A stretch of DNA of 64,000 bases, taken from NCBI RefSeq assembly GCF_009696005.1, contig NZ_VUMV01000001.1, forward strand, positions 1 through 64,000, given 5' to 3'. The stretch is from Bilifractor porci (GTDB taxonomy: Bacteria > Bacillota > Clostridia > Lachnospirales > Lachnospiraceae). The notes beneath the pieces are model-generated. The model ran no database searches. It was not told where the DNA came from and was given only the letters and a program-made list of their open reading frames with translations. The position numbers and the translations under genes were made by a program. How positions within the stretch are numbered: the first letter of the stretch is position 1; every line of letters begins with the position of its first letter. Of this stretch, positions 23,200 to 30,944 are shown in pieces.

Positions 23200-25134
23200 A
23201 TGTTCAAGGTTACATTTCAAGTACAGGGCGGGAATACGGTAGAGGCTTTTGCCAACGAGGGGGAAAAAATACTGCAGATTGCCCAGCGGAGTAATGTGGC
23301 GATTGATGCACCCTGTTCCGGAAACGGGTCCTGCGGAAAGTGCCGGGTCAAGCTTTTAAGCGGAGAGCTGGATTCCAAGCAGACAAGGCACATTACTGAC
23401 GAGGAATATGCAGAGGGCTGGAGGCTTGCCTGCTGCAGTACGGTTGTCGGCGATGTGACGCTGGAGGTTCCGGATATTGCATCTGCCTATCGAAGCAGAA
23501 TGAAGGTGGCAGATCTTAGTTCGGGTGAAGAAGTGCAAATTTTTGAAAACTCCAGAAAACAGGTCATTGATGCCGGGATTGAGCAGAAAAACAACATGGA
23601 GGTTCTGGATGTTGTTATGAATGTTCCATCCCTGGAGGATACTATGCCGGACAACGAGAGGCTGATGCGGGCAGTCTCCCGTGAGACGGGAATCGCACAT
23701 GTTACTATTCCTTATTCGGTTATGGTAAAGCTGGCCAGAGTTCTGAGAGATTCGCAGTTTCATGTTAAGTGTGTGGTAAGAAAAATATCTTCGGATGTTT
23801 TTATTTATGATATTTTTCCGTCCACGGAACAAGTGGTGATCGGTGGTCTGGCGGTAGATATCGGAACTACGACGGTTTCTGCCATTCTTGTAAACATGGT
23901 GACAGGAGAAATTATCGGAAAGGCTTCTTCCGGTAACGGGCAGATCCGCTATGGCGCCGATGTTATCAACCGGATCATCGAGGCGTCCAGGCCGGGCGGC
24001 AGAAAACGGCTTCAGGACGCTGTTGTAAAGGAAACGATCAATCCGCTGGTAGCGGAGATGTGCAAGGCTTCCGGGTTTAAGGCAAATCACATTTACCGGA
24101 TGTCCGTGGCGTCTAATACAACCATGAATCATCTTTTGATGGGAGTTTACGCCGATCCGATCCGGATGGAGCCCTATATTCCGACATTCTATAAGACAAA
24201 CTCACTTTTTGCTTCGGACATTGGCATCTGTATTCATCCGGATGCTCACATCATTGTATCGCCGAATATCGGCAGCTACGTAGGCGGCGATATTACGGCC
24301 GGTGCCTTTATCAGCATGATCTGGAACCGTCCGGAGACCTCGCTTTTTATTGATCTTGGCACCAATGGGGAGCTGGTTCTGGGAAATTCGGATTTTCTGA
24401 TCAGCTGCGCCTGCTCGGCGGGTCCTGCTTTTGAAGGCGGAGATATCAGTTGCGGCATGCGCGCAACAGACGGAGCTATTGAGGCATGCACCATTGATTT
24501 TGAAACTATGGAACCGTCCTTCTCCATCATCGGAGATCCGGGAACAAAACCCGTAGGACTTTGCGGTTCCGGTTTGATTGATGTCATCGCGGAACTTTAT
24601 ATTAACGGAATTATTAATTCCAAGGGAAAGTTTATCCGGGATGGCAGGCGGATCAAACACGACAAATACGGGATGGGAAGTTATGTCCTGGCTTTTGAAG
24701 AGGATGCGGGAAGTGTCCGGGATGTGGAAATCACAGAGGTGGATATTGATAACTTCATCCGTGCAAAGGGAGCTATTTTCTCTGCCGTGCGCACCATGCT
24801 CAACTATCTGGATTACACAGTGGATATGATTGATGATGTCTATGTAGCCGGCGGAATCGGAAGCGGCATCAATATGCGCAATGCGGTGAATATCGGGATG
24901 CTTCCGGATATTCCGCAGGATAAGTTTCACTATATTGGAAATTCTTCCCTTACAGGTGCCTATATGGAGCTGCTTTCCACCAGCGCGGAAAAGAAGGTCT
25001 ATGAGGTGGCGTCCAATATGACTTACCTGGAGCTTTCAACCGTGCCGACCTATATGGATGAATTTGTTGCAAGCTGCTTTCTGCCGCATACAGATACCAG
25101 GCTGTTTCCGTCCGTCACAGTGAAAAATGAATAA
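23200..25134 (+). CDS. acsV: Reductive activator of the corrinoid protein (RACo/AcsV, ASKHA ATPase)
   Basis: A 644-residue iron-sulfur ATPase that returns inactive cob(II)alamin of AcsCD to cob(I). The N-terminal plant-type [2Fe-2S] ferredoxin domain has Cys39, Cys45, Cys48 and a fourth Cys at 78 or 79 (APCSGNGSCGKC). The C-terminal part is the ASKHA fold: VDIGTTTVSAILVN phosphate loop, SVASNTTMNHLLMG, FIDLGTNGELVLG, and VAGGIGSGIN near the end. Length agrees with other bacterial RACo proteins (about 620-650). Start ATG 23200; the ribosome binding site AGAAAGG is moderate. It is separated from acsE by the nested terminator, so it may be expressed at a lower level. Confidence 0.93.
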   Translation: MFKVTFQVQGGNTVEAFANEGEKILQIAQRSNVAIDAPCSGNGSCGKCRVKLLSGELDSKQTRHITDEEYAEGWRLACCSTVVGDVTLEVPDIASAYRSRMKVADLSSGEEVQIFENSRKQVIDAGIEQKNNMEVLDVVMNVPSLEDTMPDNERLMRAVSRETGIAHVTIPYSVMVKLARVLRDSQFHVKCVVRKISSDVFIYDIFPSTEQVVIGGLAVDIGTTTVSAILVNMVTGEIIGKASSGNGQIRYGADVINRIIEASRPGGRKRLQDAVVKETINPLVAEMCKASGFKANHIYRMSVASNTTMNHLLMGVYADPIRMEPYIPTFYKTNSLFASDIGICIHPDAHIIVSPNIGSYVGGDITAGAFISMIWNRPETSLFIDLGTNGELVLGNSDFLISCACSAGPAFEGGDISCGMRATDGAIEACTIDFETMEPSFSIIGDPGTKPVGLCGSGLIDVIAELYINGIINSKGKFIRDGRRIKHDKYGMGSYVLAFEEDAGSVRDVEITEVDIDNFIRAKGAIFSAVRTMLNYLDYTVDMIDDVYVAGGIGSGINMRNAVNIGMLPDIPQDKFHYIGNSSLTGAYMELLSTSAEKKVYEVASNMTYLELSTVPTYMDEFVASCFLPHTDTRLFPSVTVKNE

Positions 25135-25180
25135 GCAGACTCTGGTGCCCTGCGATAACGTTAAAAATTTGACATTATCG

Positions 25181-25209
25181 TTTACTTTTTAACAGAAATA
25201 CGGTAAAAT
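25181..25209 (+). promoter_or_regulatory. Candidate promoter for fhs
   Basis: TTTACT at 25181-25186, a 17-base spacer and TAAAAT at 25204-25209. A closer TTGACA at 25169-25174 has no -10 at the right distance. GTTAAAAA and TTTTTAAC form an inverted repeat across this region, a possible operator. Confidence 0.4.
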
Positions 25210-25218
25210 CTACTCTGT

Positions 25219-25335
25219 GACAAAGTTATCGTGCATATAAGCTTTGTCAGCTACGCAGGAAGCCCGCAGAACGGGCATCAGCAGAAATATCGGACGGAAA
25301 GGAGCTGTAATGGGGGAAAGTGAAGCTGCTGACAT
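25219..25335 (+). promoter_or_regulatory. Structured fhs leader with competing helices
   Basis: GACAAAG (25219-25225) pairs with CTTTGTC (25242-25248), and GCCCG (25262-25266) with CGGGC (25272-25276). The segment CTGCTGAC (25326-25333) can pair either with GTCAGC (25246-25251) or with TCAGCAG (25278-25284), so two alternative folds compete. The segment between includes the ribosome binding site of the 21-codon uORF. The consensus of the THF riboswitch was not recognised. Confidence 0.45.
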
Positions 25336-25375
25336 ATTAAACTGCAATACAACTGAATATTTGCCAGAACCATGA
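25310..25375 (+). CDS. 21-residue upstream ORF (leader peptide) before fhs
   Basis: ATG at 25310 has a textbook AAGGAG 6 bases upstream and opens a 21-codon frame ([20 protein letters not shown] followed by Pro and stop). Its TGA overlaps an ATG (ATGA, 25372-25375) in frame with fhs, 24 codons before the usual Fhs start. Translation of the peptide could therefore couple to fhs or alter the leader fold. No run of one amino acid suggests classic attenuation. The product is unrecognised. Confidence 0.45.
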   Translation: MGESEAADILNCNTTEYLPEP

Positions 25376-25443
25376 AAACGTGCCGGAACATATGTATCCG
25401 GACGAAACAAAATTCACAGCAAAGTATGTGGAGGGTTAAAAGT

Positions 25444-27120
25444 ATGGAGATTAAATCGGATATCCAGATTGCACAGGAAAATGTCATGGAGCCTATTACC
25501 GAAATCGCGAAGCGTGCCGGTGTAGACGACAAGTATATTGAACTTTACGGAAACTACAAGGCAAAGGTAGATTACCGTATTCTTAAGGATAAAAAGGACG
25601 AGCCGAACGGAAAACTGATTCTTGTCACTGCCATTACGCCGACACCGGCCGGAGAGGGAAAAACAACAACGACGGTCGGACTGGGAGACGGTCTTCGCAA
25701 GATCGGAAAAAATTCCGTCCTCGCTCTTCGTGAGCCTTCCCTTGGACCGGTATTCGGTGTTAAGGGAGGAGCTGCAGGCGGCGGTTACGCGCAGGTTGTT
25801 CCCATGGAAGATATCAACCTTCATTTTACAGGCGATTTCCATGCGATCGGTGCTGCCAATAACCTGCTTGCTGCCATGCTGGACAATCATATTTACCAGG
25901 GAAATAAGCTTCGCATTGATCCTACCAGAATTACCTGGAGGCGCTGTGTGGATATGAACGACCGTCAGCTCCGTTTTGTGGTAGATGGTCTGGGTGGAAG
26001 AACAAACGGACGCCCCAGAGAGGACGGATATGATATCACTGTTGCTTCTGAAATCATGGCAGTTCTGTGCCTTGCTTCCGATATCCGTGATCTGAAGGAA
26101 CGCCTGGCTCGCATTATTGTTGCTTACAATGTGGATGGAGAGCCTGTCACCTGCGGCGATCTGAAGGCACAGGGAGCTATGGCAGCTCTTCTGAAGGACG
26201 CTCTGAAACCGAATCTGGTTCAGACGCTGGAGGGAACGCCCGCATTTGTACACGGCGGACCTTTCGCTAATATCGCTCACGGATGCAACAGCGTAACCGC
26301 TACCAAGGTTGCTCTGAAGCTGGGTGATTATGTTGTGACAGAGGCCGGTTTCGGCGCAGATCTGGGCGCAGAGAAATTCCTGGATATCAAATGCCGTCTG
26401 GCCGGACTGAAACCGGATGCAGTCGTTATTGTAGCTACCGTCCGCGCTCTGAAGATGCACGGCGGCATGAATAAAAAGGATCTGAATCATGAGAACCTGG
26501 AAGCTCTGGAAAAGGGACTTCCGAACCTTCTGCAGCATGTAGAAAATATTACCAGGGTTTATAAGCTTCCGGCCGTGGTTGCGATTAACGCGTTCCCGAC
26601 AGATACGAAGGCTGAACTTGATCTGGTAGAGAAAAAATGCAGAGAGCTGGGAGTAAATGTCGCTCTGTCCGAGGTATGGGCAAAAGGCGGCGAGGGCGGA
26701 GTAGCCCTTGCAGAAGAGGTTGTCCGTCTCTGCGAGCAGCCGAACGATTTCTCCTACAGCTACGATCTGAATCAGCCAATCAAGGCAAAGCTGGAAGACA
26801 TTGCAAAGAAAATTTACCATGCGGACGGTGTGGATCTGGTGGGAAAGGCACCGAAGCAGGCGGAGGAACTGGAGAAGCTCGGATTCGGCAATCTGCCGAT
26901 CTGTGTGGCAAAGACGCAGTACAGCTTTTCTGACAATCCCGCGCTTCTGGGCGCTCCGAAAGGATTCCGTATTACGGTGCGGAACCTGAAGGTTTCTGCC
27001 GGCGCAGGCTTTATTGTAGCCCTGACCGGAGACGTCATGACAATGCCAGGTCTGCCGCCGGTACCGGCAGCGGAGAAGATTGACGTCGATGAGGACGGAA
27101 AGATCACTGGTCTGTTCTAA
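25444..27120 (+). CDS. fhs: Formate-tetrahydrofolate ligase (10-formyl-THF synthetase)
   Basis: A 558-residue enzyme that uses ATP to join formate and THF, the first folate step of the methyl branch. The P-loop is [20 protein letters not shown] near residues 64-83, followed by [20 protein letters not shown] and NIAHGCNSV, both strongly conserved in the family. Length matches the 556-560 norm from [10 protein letters not shown]. The start at 25444 is preferred to ATG 25372 because GGAGGG ends 8 bases before it, although the upstream ATG overlaps the uORF stop and could yield a form with 24 extra residues. Confidence 0.97.
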   Translation: MEIKSDIQIAQENVMEPITEIAKRAGVDDKYIELYGNYKAKVDYRILKDKKDEPNGKLILVTAITPTPAGEGKTTTTVGLGDGLRKIGKNSVLALREPSLGPVFGVKGGAAGGGYAQVVPMEDINLHFTGDFHAIGAANNLLAAMLDNHIYQGNKLRIDPTRITWRRCVDMNDRQLRFVVDGLGGRTNGRPREDGYDITVASEIMAVLCLASDIRDLKERLARIIVAYNVDGEPVTCGDLKAQGAMAALLKDALKPNLVQTLEGTPAFVHGGPFANIAHGCNSVTATKVALKLGDYVVTEAGFGADLGAEKFLDIKCRLAGLKPDAVVIVATVRALKMHGGMNKKDLNHENLEALEKGLPNLLQHVENITRVYKLPAVVAINAFPTDTKAELDLVEKKCRELGVNVALSEVWAKGGEGGVALAEEVVRLCEQPNDFSYSYDLNQPIKAKLEDIAKKIYHADGVDLVGKAPKQAEELEKLGFGNLPICVAKTQYSFSDNPALLGAPKGFRITVRNLKVSAGAGFIVALTGDVMTMPGLPPVPAAEKIDVDEDGKITGLF

Positions 27121-27274
27121 AATATAAAAAGTAAGCCTCGCGAGACGGCTTCCGAGCTTCAGCCGGTCTGTAAAGAAATTTTCAGAGCCGGCTGTTCTCC
27201 GGTCATCTGCGGTACAGAGCATCCGCCTTTTGCTTCGTCCGGCAGATTCGTCCGCAGGTTTATGATTTGTAATT

Positions 27275-27364
27275 ATTCAGCATCGCCAGAAAACTGATGA
27301 AATCCGGACGGAGAGCTTACTCGCCGAACGGTTTCAGAAGTTTTCTGAGTCTGGGGTGCTGAAT
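27275..27364 (+). promoter_or_regulatory. Long imperfect inverted repeat between fhs and fchA
   Basis: The 312-base gap between fhs and fchA holds no gene. Outer arms ATTCAGCA (27275-27282) and TGCTGAAT (27357-27364) and inner arms CAGAAAACT (27287-27295) and AGTTTTCTG (27339-27347) are both perfect complements. The transcript could fold into a roughly 90-nt hairpin. No T tract follows. It ends 20 bases before a TATAAT (27384-27389) that probably serves fchA. Confidence 0.5.
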
Positions 27365-27383
27365 AGATACCATGATTTTAAGT

Positions 27384-27389
27384 TATAAT
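27384..27389 (+). promoter_or_regulatory. Likely -10 box of an fchA promoter
   Basis: A perfect TATAAT 44 bases before the fchA start. The -35 region (about 27361-27366, GAATAG) is poor, so an activator or a weak promoter is possible. Confidence 0.35.
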
Positions 27390-27432
27390 CTATCGGCGGG
27401 CAGGGGCACAAGACTGTCCGGACAGGAGGAAC

Positions 27433-28074
27433 ATGGAAAAAAGTAATTTGAGAGGTGTAAGCTGTACGGATTTTGTCCTTCAGCTTTCCTCTAAAGCTCC
27501 GGTACCCGGAGGGGGCGGAGTGGCTGCTCTGACGGGTGCCTTGGGAACAGCGCTTGGCGGAATGGTCTGCAGTCTGACCGCCGGGAAGAAAAAATATGCC
27601 CAATATGAAGATGACATTCAGAGGATTCTGCAAAAAACAGATGAGCTGCAGCAGAAGCTTCTTCAGCTGATTGATGAGGATGCGGAGAACTTTTATCCGC
27701 TCTCCAGGGCATACGGGCTTCCCAAAGATACGGAGGAAGAAAAAAAGACAAAGGAAGAGACCCTGCAGAAGTGTTTCAAGGTCGCTGTTCAGGGTCCCGT
27801 GGAAATTATGAGAATCTGCCACGAGGCAGTCGCTCTGGAAGAAGAACTGGCAGATAAGGGCTCTCGTCTGGCTGTTTCGGATGTGGGCTGCGGGGTTTTG
27901 CTTCTGAAGGCAGCCATGCAGAGTGCCTGGCTGAATGTTGTGGTAAATCTGAACTGCATCACCGACCAGATATTTACAGAAGAGCTTCGTAAAGAGCTGA
28001 TTCCTATGATGGAGAGCGATATCACAATCTGTGAAGATGTATACCGGAAGGTTCTTGGTATACTCGGTGAATAG
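27433..28074 (+). CDS. fchA: Methenyl-THF cyclohydrolase (cyclodeaminase/cyclohydrolase family)
   Basis: A 213-residue all-helical protein of the formimidoyl-THF cyclodeaminase/FchA family. It opens with the family pattern SSKAPVPGGGGVAALTGALG near residues 17-36 and has VSDVGCGVLLLKAAMQSAW near 147-165. In acetogens FchA converts 10-formyl-THF to 5,10-methenyl-THF. No histidine-degradation genes are nearby, so the cyclohydrolase role fits best. It matters here because the neighbouring FolD lacks its cyclohydrolase residues. GACAGGAGG precedes the ATG. Confidence 0.92.
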   Translation: MEKSNLRGVSCTDFVLQLSSKAPVPGGGGVAALTGALGTALGGMVCSLTAGKKKYAQYEDDIQRILQKTDELQQKLLQLIDEDAENFYPLSRAYGLPKDTEEEKKTKEETLQKCFKVAVQGPVEIMRICHEAVALEEELADKGSRLAVSDVGCGVLLLKAAMQSAWLNVVVNLNCITDQIFTEELRKELIPMMESDITICEDVYRKVLGILGE

Positions 28075-28100
28075 GATTTCCCGATTGCATGAGAAAAAAC

Positions 28101-28129
28101 TTGTCAATCAGACCTTCTGGCTATAAAAT
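28101..28129 (+). promoter_or_regulatory. Sigma-A promoter of folD
   Basis: TTGTCA at 28101-28106, a 17-base spacer and TAAAAT at 28124-28129, 33 bases before the folD start, in the short fchA-folD gap. Confidence 0.65.
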
Positions 28130-28161
28130 AAAGCCAGACAGAGAACAGGAGGGCGTTTCCA

Positions 28162-29142
28162 ATGAGCGCAAAGGTTTTAGATTGTAAACTGGTTGCACAG
28201 TCCATTAAAGACGAGTGCAAGGCAGAGGCAGATAAGCTGAAGGAAAGAGGAATTACCCCGAAGCTGGGAATTGTCCGTGTAGGAGAAAAAGGACCGGATC
28301 TTTCCTACGAGAAAGGTGCGACCAAGACAATGGCAGAGGCAGGAATTGAAGTTGAGGTTTTTGCTATGCCGGCAGATGTTTCTCAGGAAGACTATATCAA
28401 AAAATTCCGTGAGATAAATGCTGATCCGTCAATTCACGGAATTCTGGCGTTCCGTCCGCTGGACAACATCGACGAGAACGTCGCCATCGGCGAAAATCTG
28501 AGTCCGCTGAAGGATGTGGATGCCTGCACATCCGCTAATATGGGAAAGCTGGTTATCAACGATCCGACTGGCCTGTATCCCTGCACGGCGCAGGCAATTG
28601 TCGCTGTGATTGATTATTACGCAGAGGAGATCAAGGCTCATGTACGTAAAAAATACGAGAAGCTTCCGCTGGCTAAGCCGGGGCAGGAGGATGATGTCGC
28701 CTGCGGGCTGGATGTCTGCATCATCAACAACTCCAATGTAATCGGAAAACCGGTTTCTATGATGCTGACCAATCGTTTTGCAACCGTTTCCATTGTTCAT
28801 CATTTGACACACGCAGAGGTGAAGAATGATTATATTAAGCGGGCAGATGTTGTTATTGCCGCTACTCCGTTTAAGGACTCCATCACCGCGGATATGCTCA
28901 CGGAGGATCAGATCGTCATTGATGCCGCCGTGGTTCGCACAAAGGTATTTGATGAGAATGGCCAGCCGGTTATCAATGAAAAGACCGGAAGGCAGAAGAT
29001 TAAAACCTATGGCTGCTGCGAGGATGCGGTAGAGGAGAAAGTTGCCATGAAGACACCGGTTCCCGGAGTCGGAGCGATTACCTCTGCAATCCTTGCGAGA
29101 AATCTGATCAAGGCATGCAAGCTTCAGAATAATATCCAGTAA
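28162..29142 (+). CDS. folD: Methylene-THF dehydrogenase, FolD family, probably without cyclohydrolase activity
   Basis: A 326-residue FolD-family enzyme, longer than the usual 280-300. The C-terminal NAD(P) domain is clear (NNSNVIGKPVSMML, then ADVVIAATPF, and TPVPGVGAITSAIL). In the folate site Tyr49 is kept, but the catalytic Lys four residues later is Ala53 in the gap-free alignment SYEKGATK. The usual QLPLP, whose Gln also serves cyclohydrolysis, reads FRPLD (Phe97). KDVDA keeps its Asp. In bifunctional FolD enzymes these Lys and Gln residues drive the cyclohydrolase, and the monofunctional yeast dehydrogenase lacks them. I infer a dehydrogenase working with FchA. NAD or NADP use is not decided. 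Confidence 0.88.
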   Translation: MSAKVLDCKLVAQSIKDECKAEADKLKERGITPKLGIVRVGEKGPDLSYEKGATKTMAEAGIEVEVFAMPADVSQEDYIKKFREINADPSIHGILAFRPLDNIDENVAIGENLSPLKDVDACTSANMGKLVINDPTGLYPCTAQAIVAVIDYYAEEIKAHVRKKYEKLPLAKPGQEDDVACGLDVCIINNSNVIGKPVSMMLTNRFATVSIVHHLTHAEVKNDYIKRADVVIAATPFKDSITADMLTEDQIVIDAAVVRTKVFDENGQPVINEKTGRQKIKTYGCCEDAVEEKVAMKTPVPGVGAITSAILARNLIKACKLQNNIQ

Positions 29143-29189
29143 GAGGTATTCGGTTTGTAAGCGAGAGTGAGTCTTTGACAAGAGACATT

Positions 29190-29393
29190 TTTTCCTGGGG
29201 TGTTCGATCACCTGCTGTTTTTGAACCTACATTTGCTTTAAAAAGGGATTCCCATATTTATACGCGGATGTCAGGCCTCCGTTTGCAGTGGAAGGCAGAA
29301 GCGTATATGCGGTCGCCCACCTAGATTCGTCTAGGAGTCAAAAGGCGGGAACGGCATTCCGGGTGGCGGGAAGCGCAGCTTCCCGCCTTTTTT
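29190..29393 (+). ncRNA. ssrS: 6S RNA
   Basis: The closing stem pairs CCTGGGGTGTTCG (29194-29206) with CGGCATTCCGGG (29352-29363), using G-U pairs. The TGTTCG and GGCA elements match 6S RNA of other bacteria. The terminal hairpin uses TATACGC and GCGTATA. A small hairpin, CCTAG/CTAGG, sits in the 3' side of the central bubble after CCCAC, followed by AGTCAAAAGGCG. The gene ends in a strong terminator. 6S RNA binds the housekeeping RNA polymerase holoenzyme in slow growth. In enterobacteria it also lies by a folate gene. The 5' end is uncertain by several bases. Confidence 0.75.
29365..29393 (+). terminator. Strong intrinsic terminator of the 6S RNA
   Basis: GGCGGGAAGC (29365-29374) and GCTTCCCGCC (29378-29387) form a perfect 10-bp stem with a 3-nt loop, followed by six T residues. 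Its tail almost touches the -35 box of the next promoter. Confidence 0.95.
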
Positions 29394-29394
29394 C

Positions 29395-29423
29395 TTGACA
29401 GTGTTCTGTAAAACGTCTATCAT
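29395..29423 (+). promoter_or_regulatory. Sigma-A promoter of the pheST T-box transcript
   Basis: A perfect TTGACA at 29395-29400, a 17-base spacer and TATCAT at 29418-29423, directly upstream of the T-box leader. Confidence 0.85.
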
Positions 29424-29429
29424 AGCAGT

Positions 29430-29680
29430 GGTTAAAAGCTGTGAAGGCGTCAGTATGACTGTATTTTCCAATAGAGAGAGAGAACCCAGGGCTGAAAGTT
29501 CTCTCTGGTTCCTGTACAGTCAGAGGTTCGCGCCGGAGCTTCCGCGCTGAAAGAATTTCCAGATAGGTGCGGACGTGCCTGCACGTTACAGCAGTAAAGA
29601 GTGTCCGGGATTAAACATTCCGGGAATAAGGGTGGTACCGCGATTTTAAACCTCGTCCCTGTCAGGGCGGGGCTTTTTTA
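29430..29680 (+). promoter_or_regulatory. Phenylalanine T-box leader with terminator
   Basis: The T-box core AATAAGGGTGGTACCGCG lies at 29625-29642, followed by a GC-rich terminator stem and T6 (29651-29679). Stem I spans about 29455-29525, with AGAGAGAAC/GTTCTCTCT arms and a closing GACTGTA/TACAGTC helix. The likely specifier codon is TTC (Phe) at 29509-29511, which fits the pheS-pheT genes downstream. Uncharged tRNA-Phe should stabilise the antiterminator and allow synthesis. Confidence 0.93.
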
Positions 29681-29697
29681 GTGTTAGCGGCACGAGA

Positions 29698-29845
29698 GCT
29701 GCGAAGCAGCGGAGTGACGCGTAGACTTATACACGTCACAAAAAGCGAAGGAGCAGGGCGCGGGCAGCGACGACAACAGGAATGAGCATGAAGCCGTGCA
29801 AAGCACGGTCAAGCGGTGGTGGACAAGCAGAGCCGCGTAAGCGGC
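29698..29845 (+). repeat. Cluster of four small hairpins between the T-box and pheS
   Basis: Four short perfect stems occur in 150 bases: GCTGC/GCAGC (29698-29710), GTGACG/CGTCAC (29714-29739), CCGTGC/GCACGG (29794-29808) and GCCGC/GCGGC (29832-29845). Three have 3-4 nt loops. The stretch is GC-rich and lacks coding potential. It looks like inserted extragenic repeat material, or a set of mRNA stability elements. Confidence 0.5.
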
Positions 29846-29860
29846 GGCAGGAGGAAAAAT

Positions 29861-30892
29861 ATGAGCGACGGCATGAAGGAAAAATTGGATTCAATTGTCT
29901 TCAAAACACTGGAAAAAATGCAGAACGTAAAGACAACGGAGGCATTGAATGAGATCCGTGTCAGTGTTCTGGGTAAAAAAGGCGAGCTGAAGGAAGTCAT
30001 GAAGGGGATGAAGGATGTTGCGCCGGAGGACAGGCCGAAGGTCGGCCAGATGGTCAATGAGGCGAGGGATCGGATAGAGTCCAAACTTGCAGAGATGCGG
30101 CAGCGTCTGGATCAGGAGAAGATGGAACGGCAGATGGAAGGGGAGAAAATTGATGTGACACTTCCAGCCAGGAAAGCGGATATCGGACACCGTCACCCCA
30201 ATACCATAGCTCTGGAGGAGATGGAGCGTATTTTTATCGGCATGGGTTATGAGGTTGTAGAGGGTCCGGAAATAGAGTGGGATGAATACAATTTCACCAA
30301 GCTCAATATTCCGCCGAACCATCCCGCGAAAGATGAACAGGACACTTTTTATATTAATAAGGACATTGTTCTGCGTACGCAGACCTCTCCTGTTCAGGCA
30401 AGAAGAATGGAGCAAGGTAAACTGCCGATCCGTATGATCTCGCCCGGACGTGTGTTCCGCGCGGACGAGGTGGACGCGACGCATTCTCCTTCCTTCCATC
30501 AGGTAGAGGGACTTGTGGTAGATAAAAACATCACATTTGCGGATCTGAAGGGAACGCTGGAACAGTTTGCCAGAGAAATCTTCGGACCAGATACAAAGAC
30601 AAAATTCCGTCCGCATCATTTTCCGTTTACGGAGCCCAGCGCGGAGATGGATGTCAGCTGTTTTAAGTGCGGAGGGAAGGGATGCCGCTTCTGCAAGGGC
30701 GAGGGATGGATTGAGATTCTCGGCTGCGGCATGGTGCATCCGCATGTGCTGGAGATGTGCGGTATAGACCCGGAGGAGTATACAGGCTTTGCCTTCGGAG
30801 TCGGACTGGAAAGAATCGCGCTTTTGAAATATGAGATTGATGACATGAGACTGTTATATGAAAATGATATCCGGTTCCTGAAACAGTTCTAA
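29861..30892 (+). CDS. pheS: Phenylalanine-tRNA ligase alpha subunit
   Basis: A 343-residue catalytic subunit of the heterotetrameric PheRS. An N-terminal coiled-coil (about residues 1-85) contacts tRNA. The class II motifs follow: GRVFRADEVDATHSPSFHQ (motif 2, near residue 200) and FGVGLERIALLKY (motif 3). An insertion, CFKCGGKGCRFCKGEGW, contains four cysteines in a zinc-ribbon-like pattern, seen in many Firmicute PheS proteins. The start at 29861 follows AGGAGG; the in-frame upstream TTG/GTG codons lie in the hairpin cluster. It is controlled by the T-box. Confidence 0.96.
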   Translation: MSDGMKEKLDSIVFKTLEKMQNVKTTEALNEIRVSVLGKKGELKEVMKGMKDVAPEDRPKVGQMVNEARDRIESKLAEMRQRLDQEKMERQMEGEKIDVTLPARKADIGHRHPNTIALEEMERIFIGMGYEVVEGPEIEWDEYNFTKLNIPPNHPAKDEQDTFYINKDIVLRTQTSPVQARRMEQGKLPIRMISPGRVFRADEVDATHSPSFHQVEGLVVDKNITFADLKGTLEQFAREIFGPDTKTKFRPHHFPFTEPSAEMDVSCFKCGGKGCRFCKGEGWIEILGCGMVHPHVLEMCGIDPEEYTGFAFGVGLERIALLKYEIDDMRLLYENDIRFLKQF

Positions 30893-30944
30893 AAGGTTTT
30901 GGAGCATGGAAGGTTAAAACATAAACAGAAACGGAGACAAGAGT

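Noticed and set aside
23079-23294. 71-codon frame overlapping the acsE-acsV gap and the acsV start
   Set aside because: It runs through the terminator and into acsV in another frame, without a ribosome binding site.
25219-25440. THF riboswitch upstream of fhs
   Set aside because: Considered because of the folate gene, but the conserved core and pseudoknot sequences of the known THF aptamers were not recognised. A covariance-model search would settle it.
25414-27222. 602-codon minus-strand frame across fhs
   Set aside because: Shadow of the strongly conserved fhs; the protein has no recognisable motif.
29248-29310. SRP RNA, suggested by GTCAGG and GGAAGGCAG
   Set aside because: The tip lacks a GGAA-type tetraloop in the proper place and the GCAGC element is altered. 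The surrounding closing stem, bubble hairpin and terminator fit 6S RNA better.
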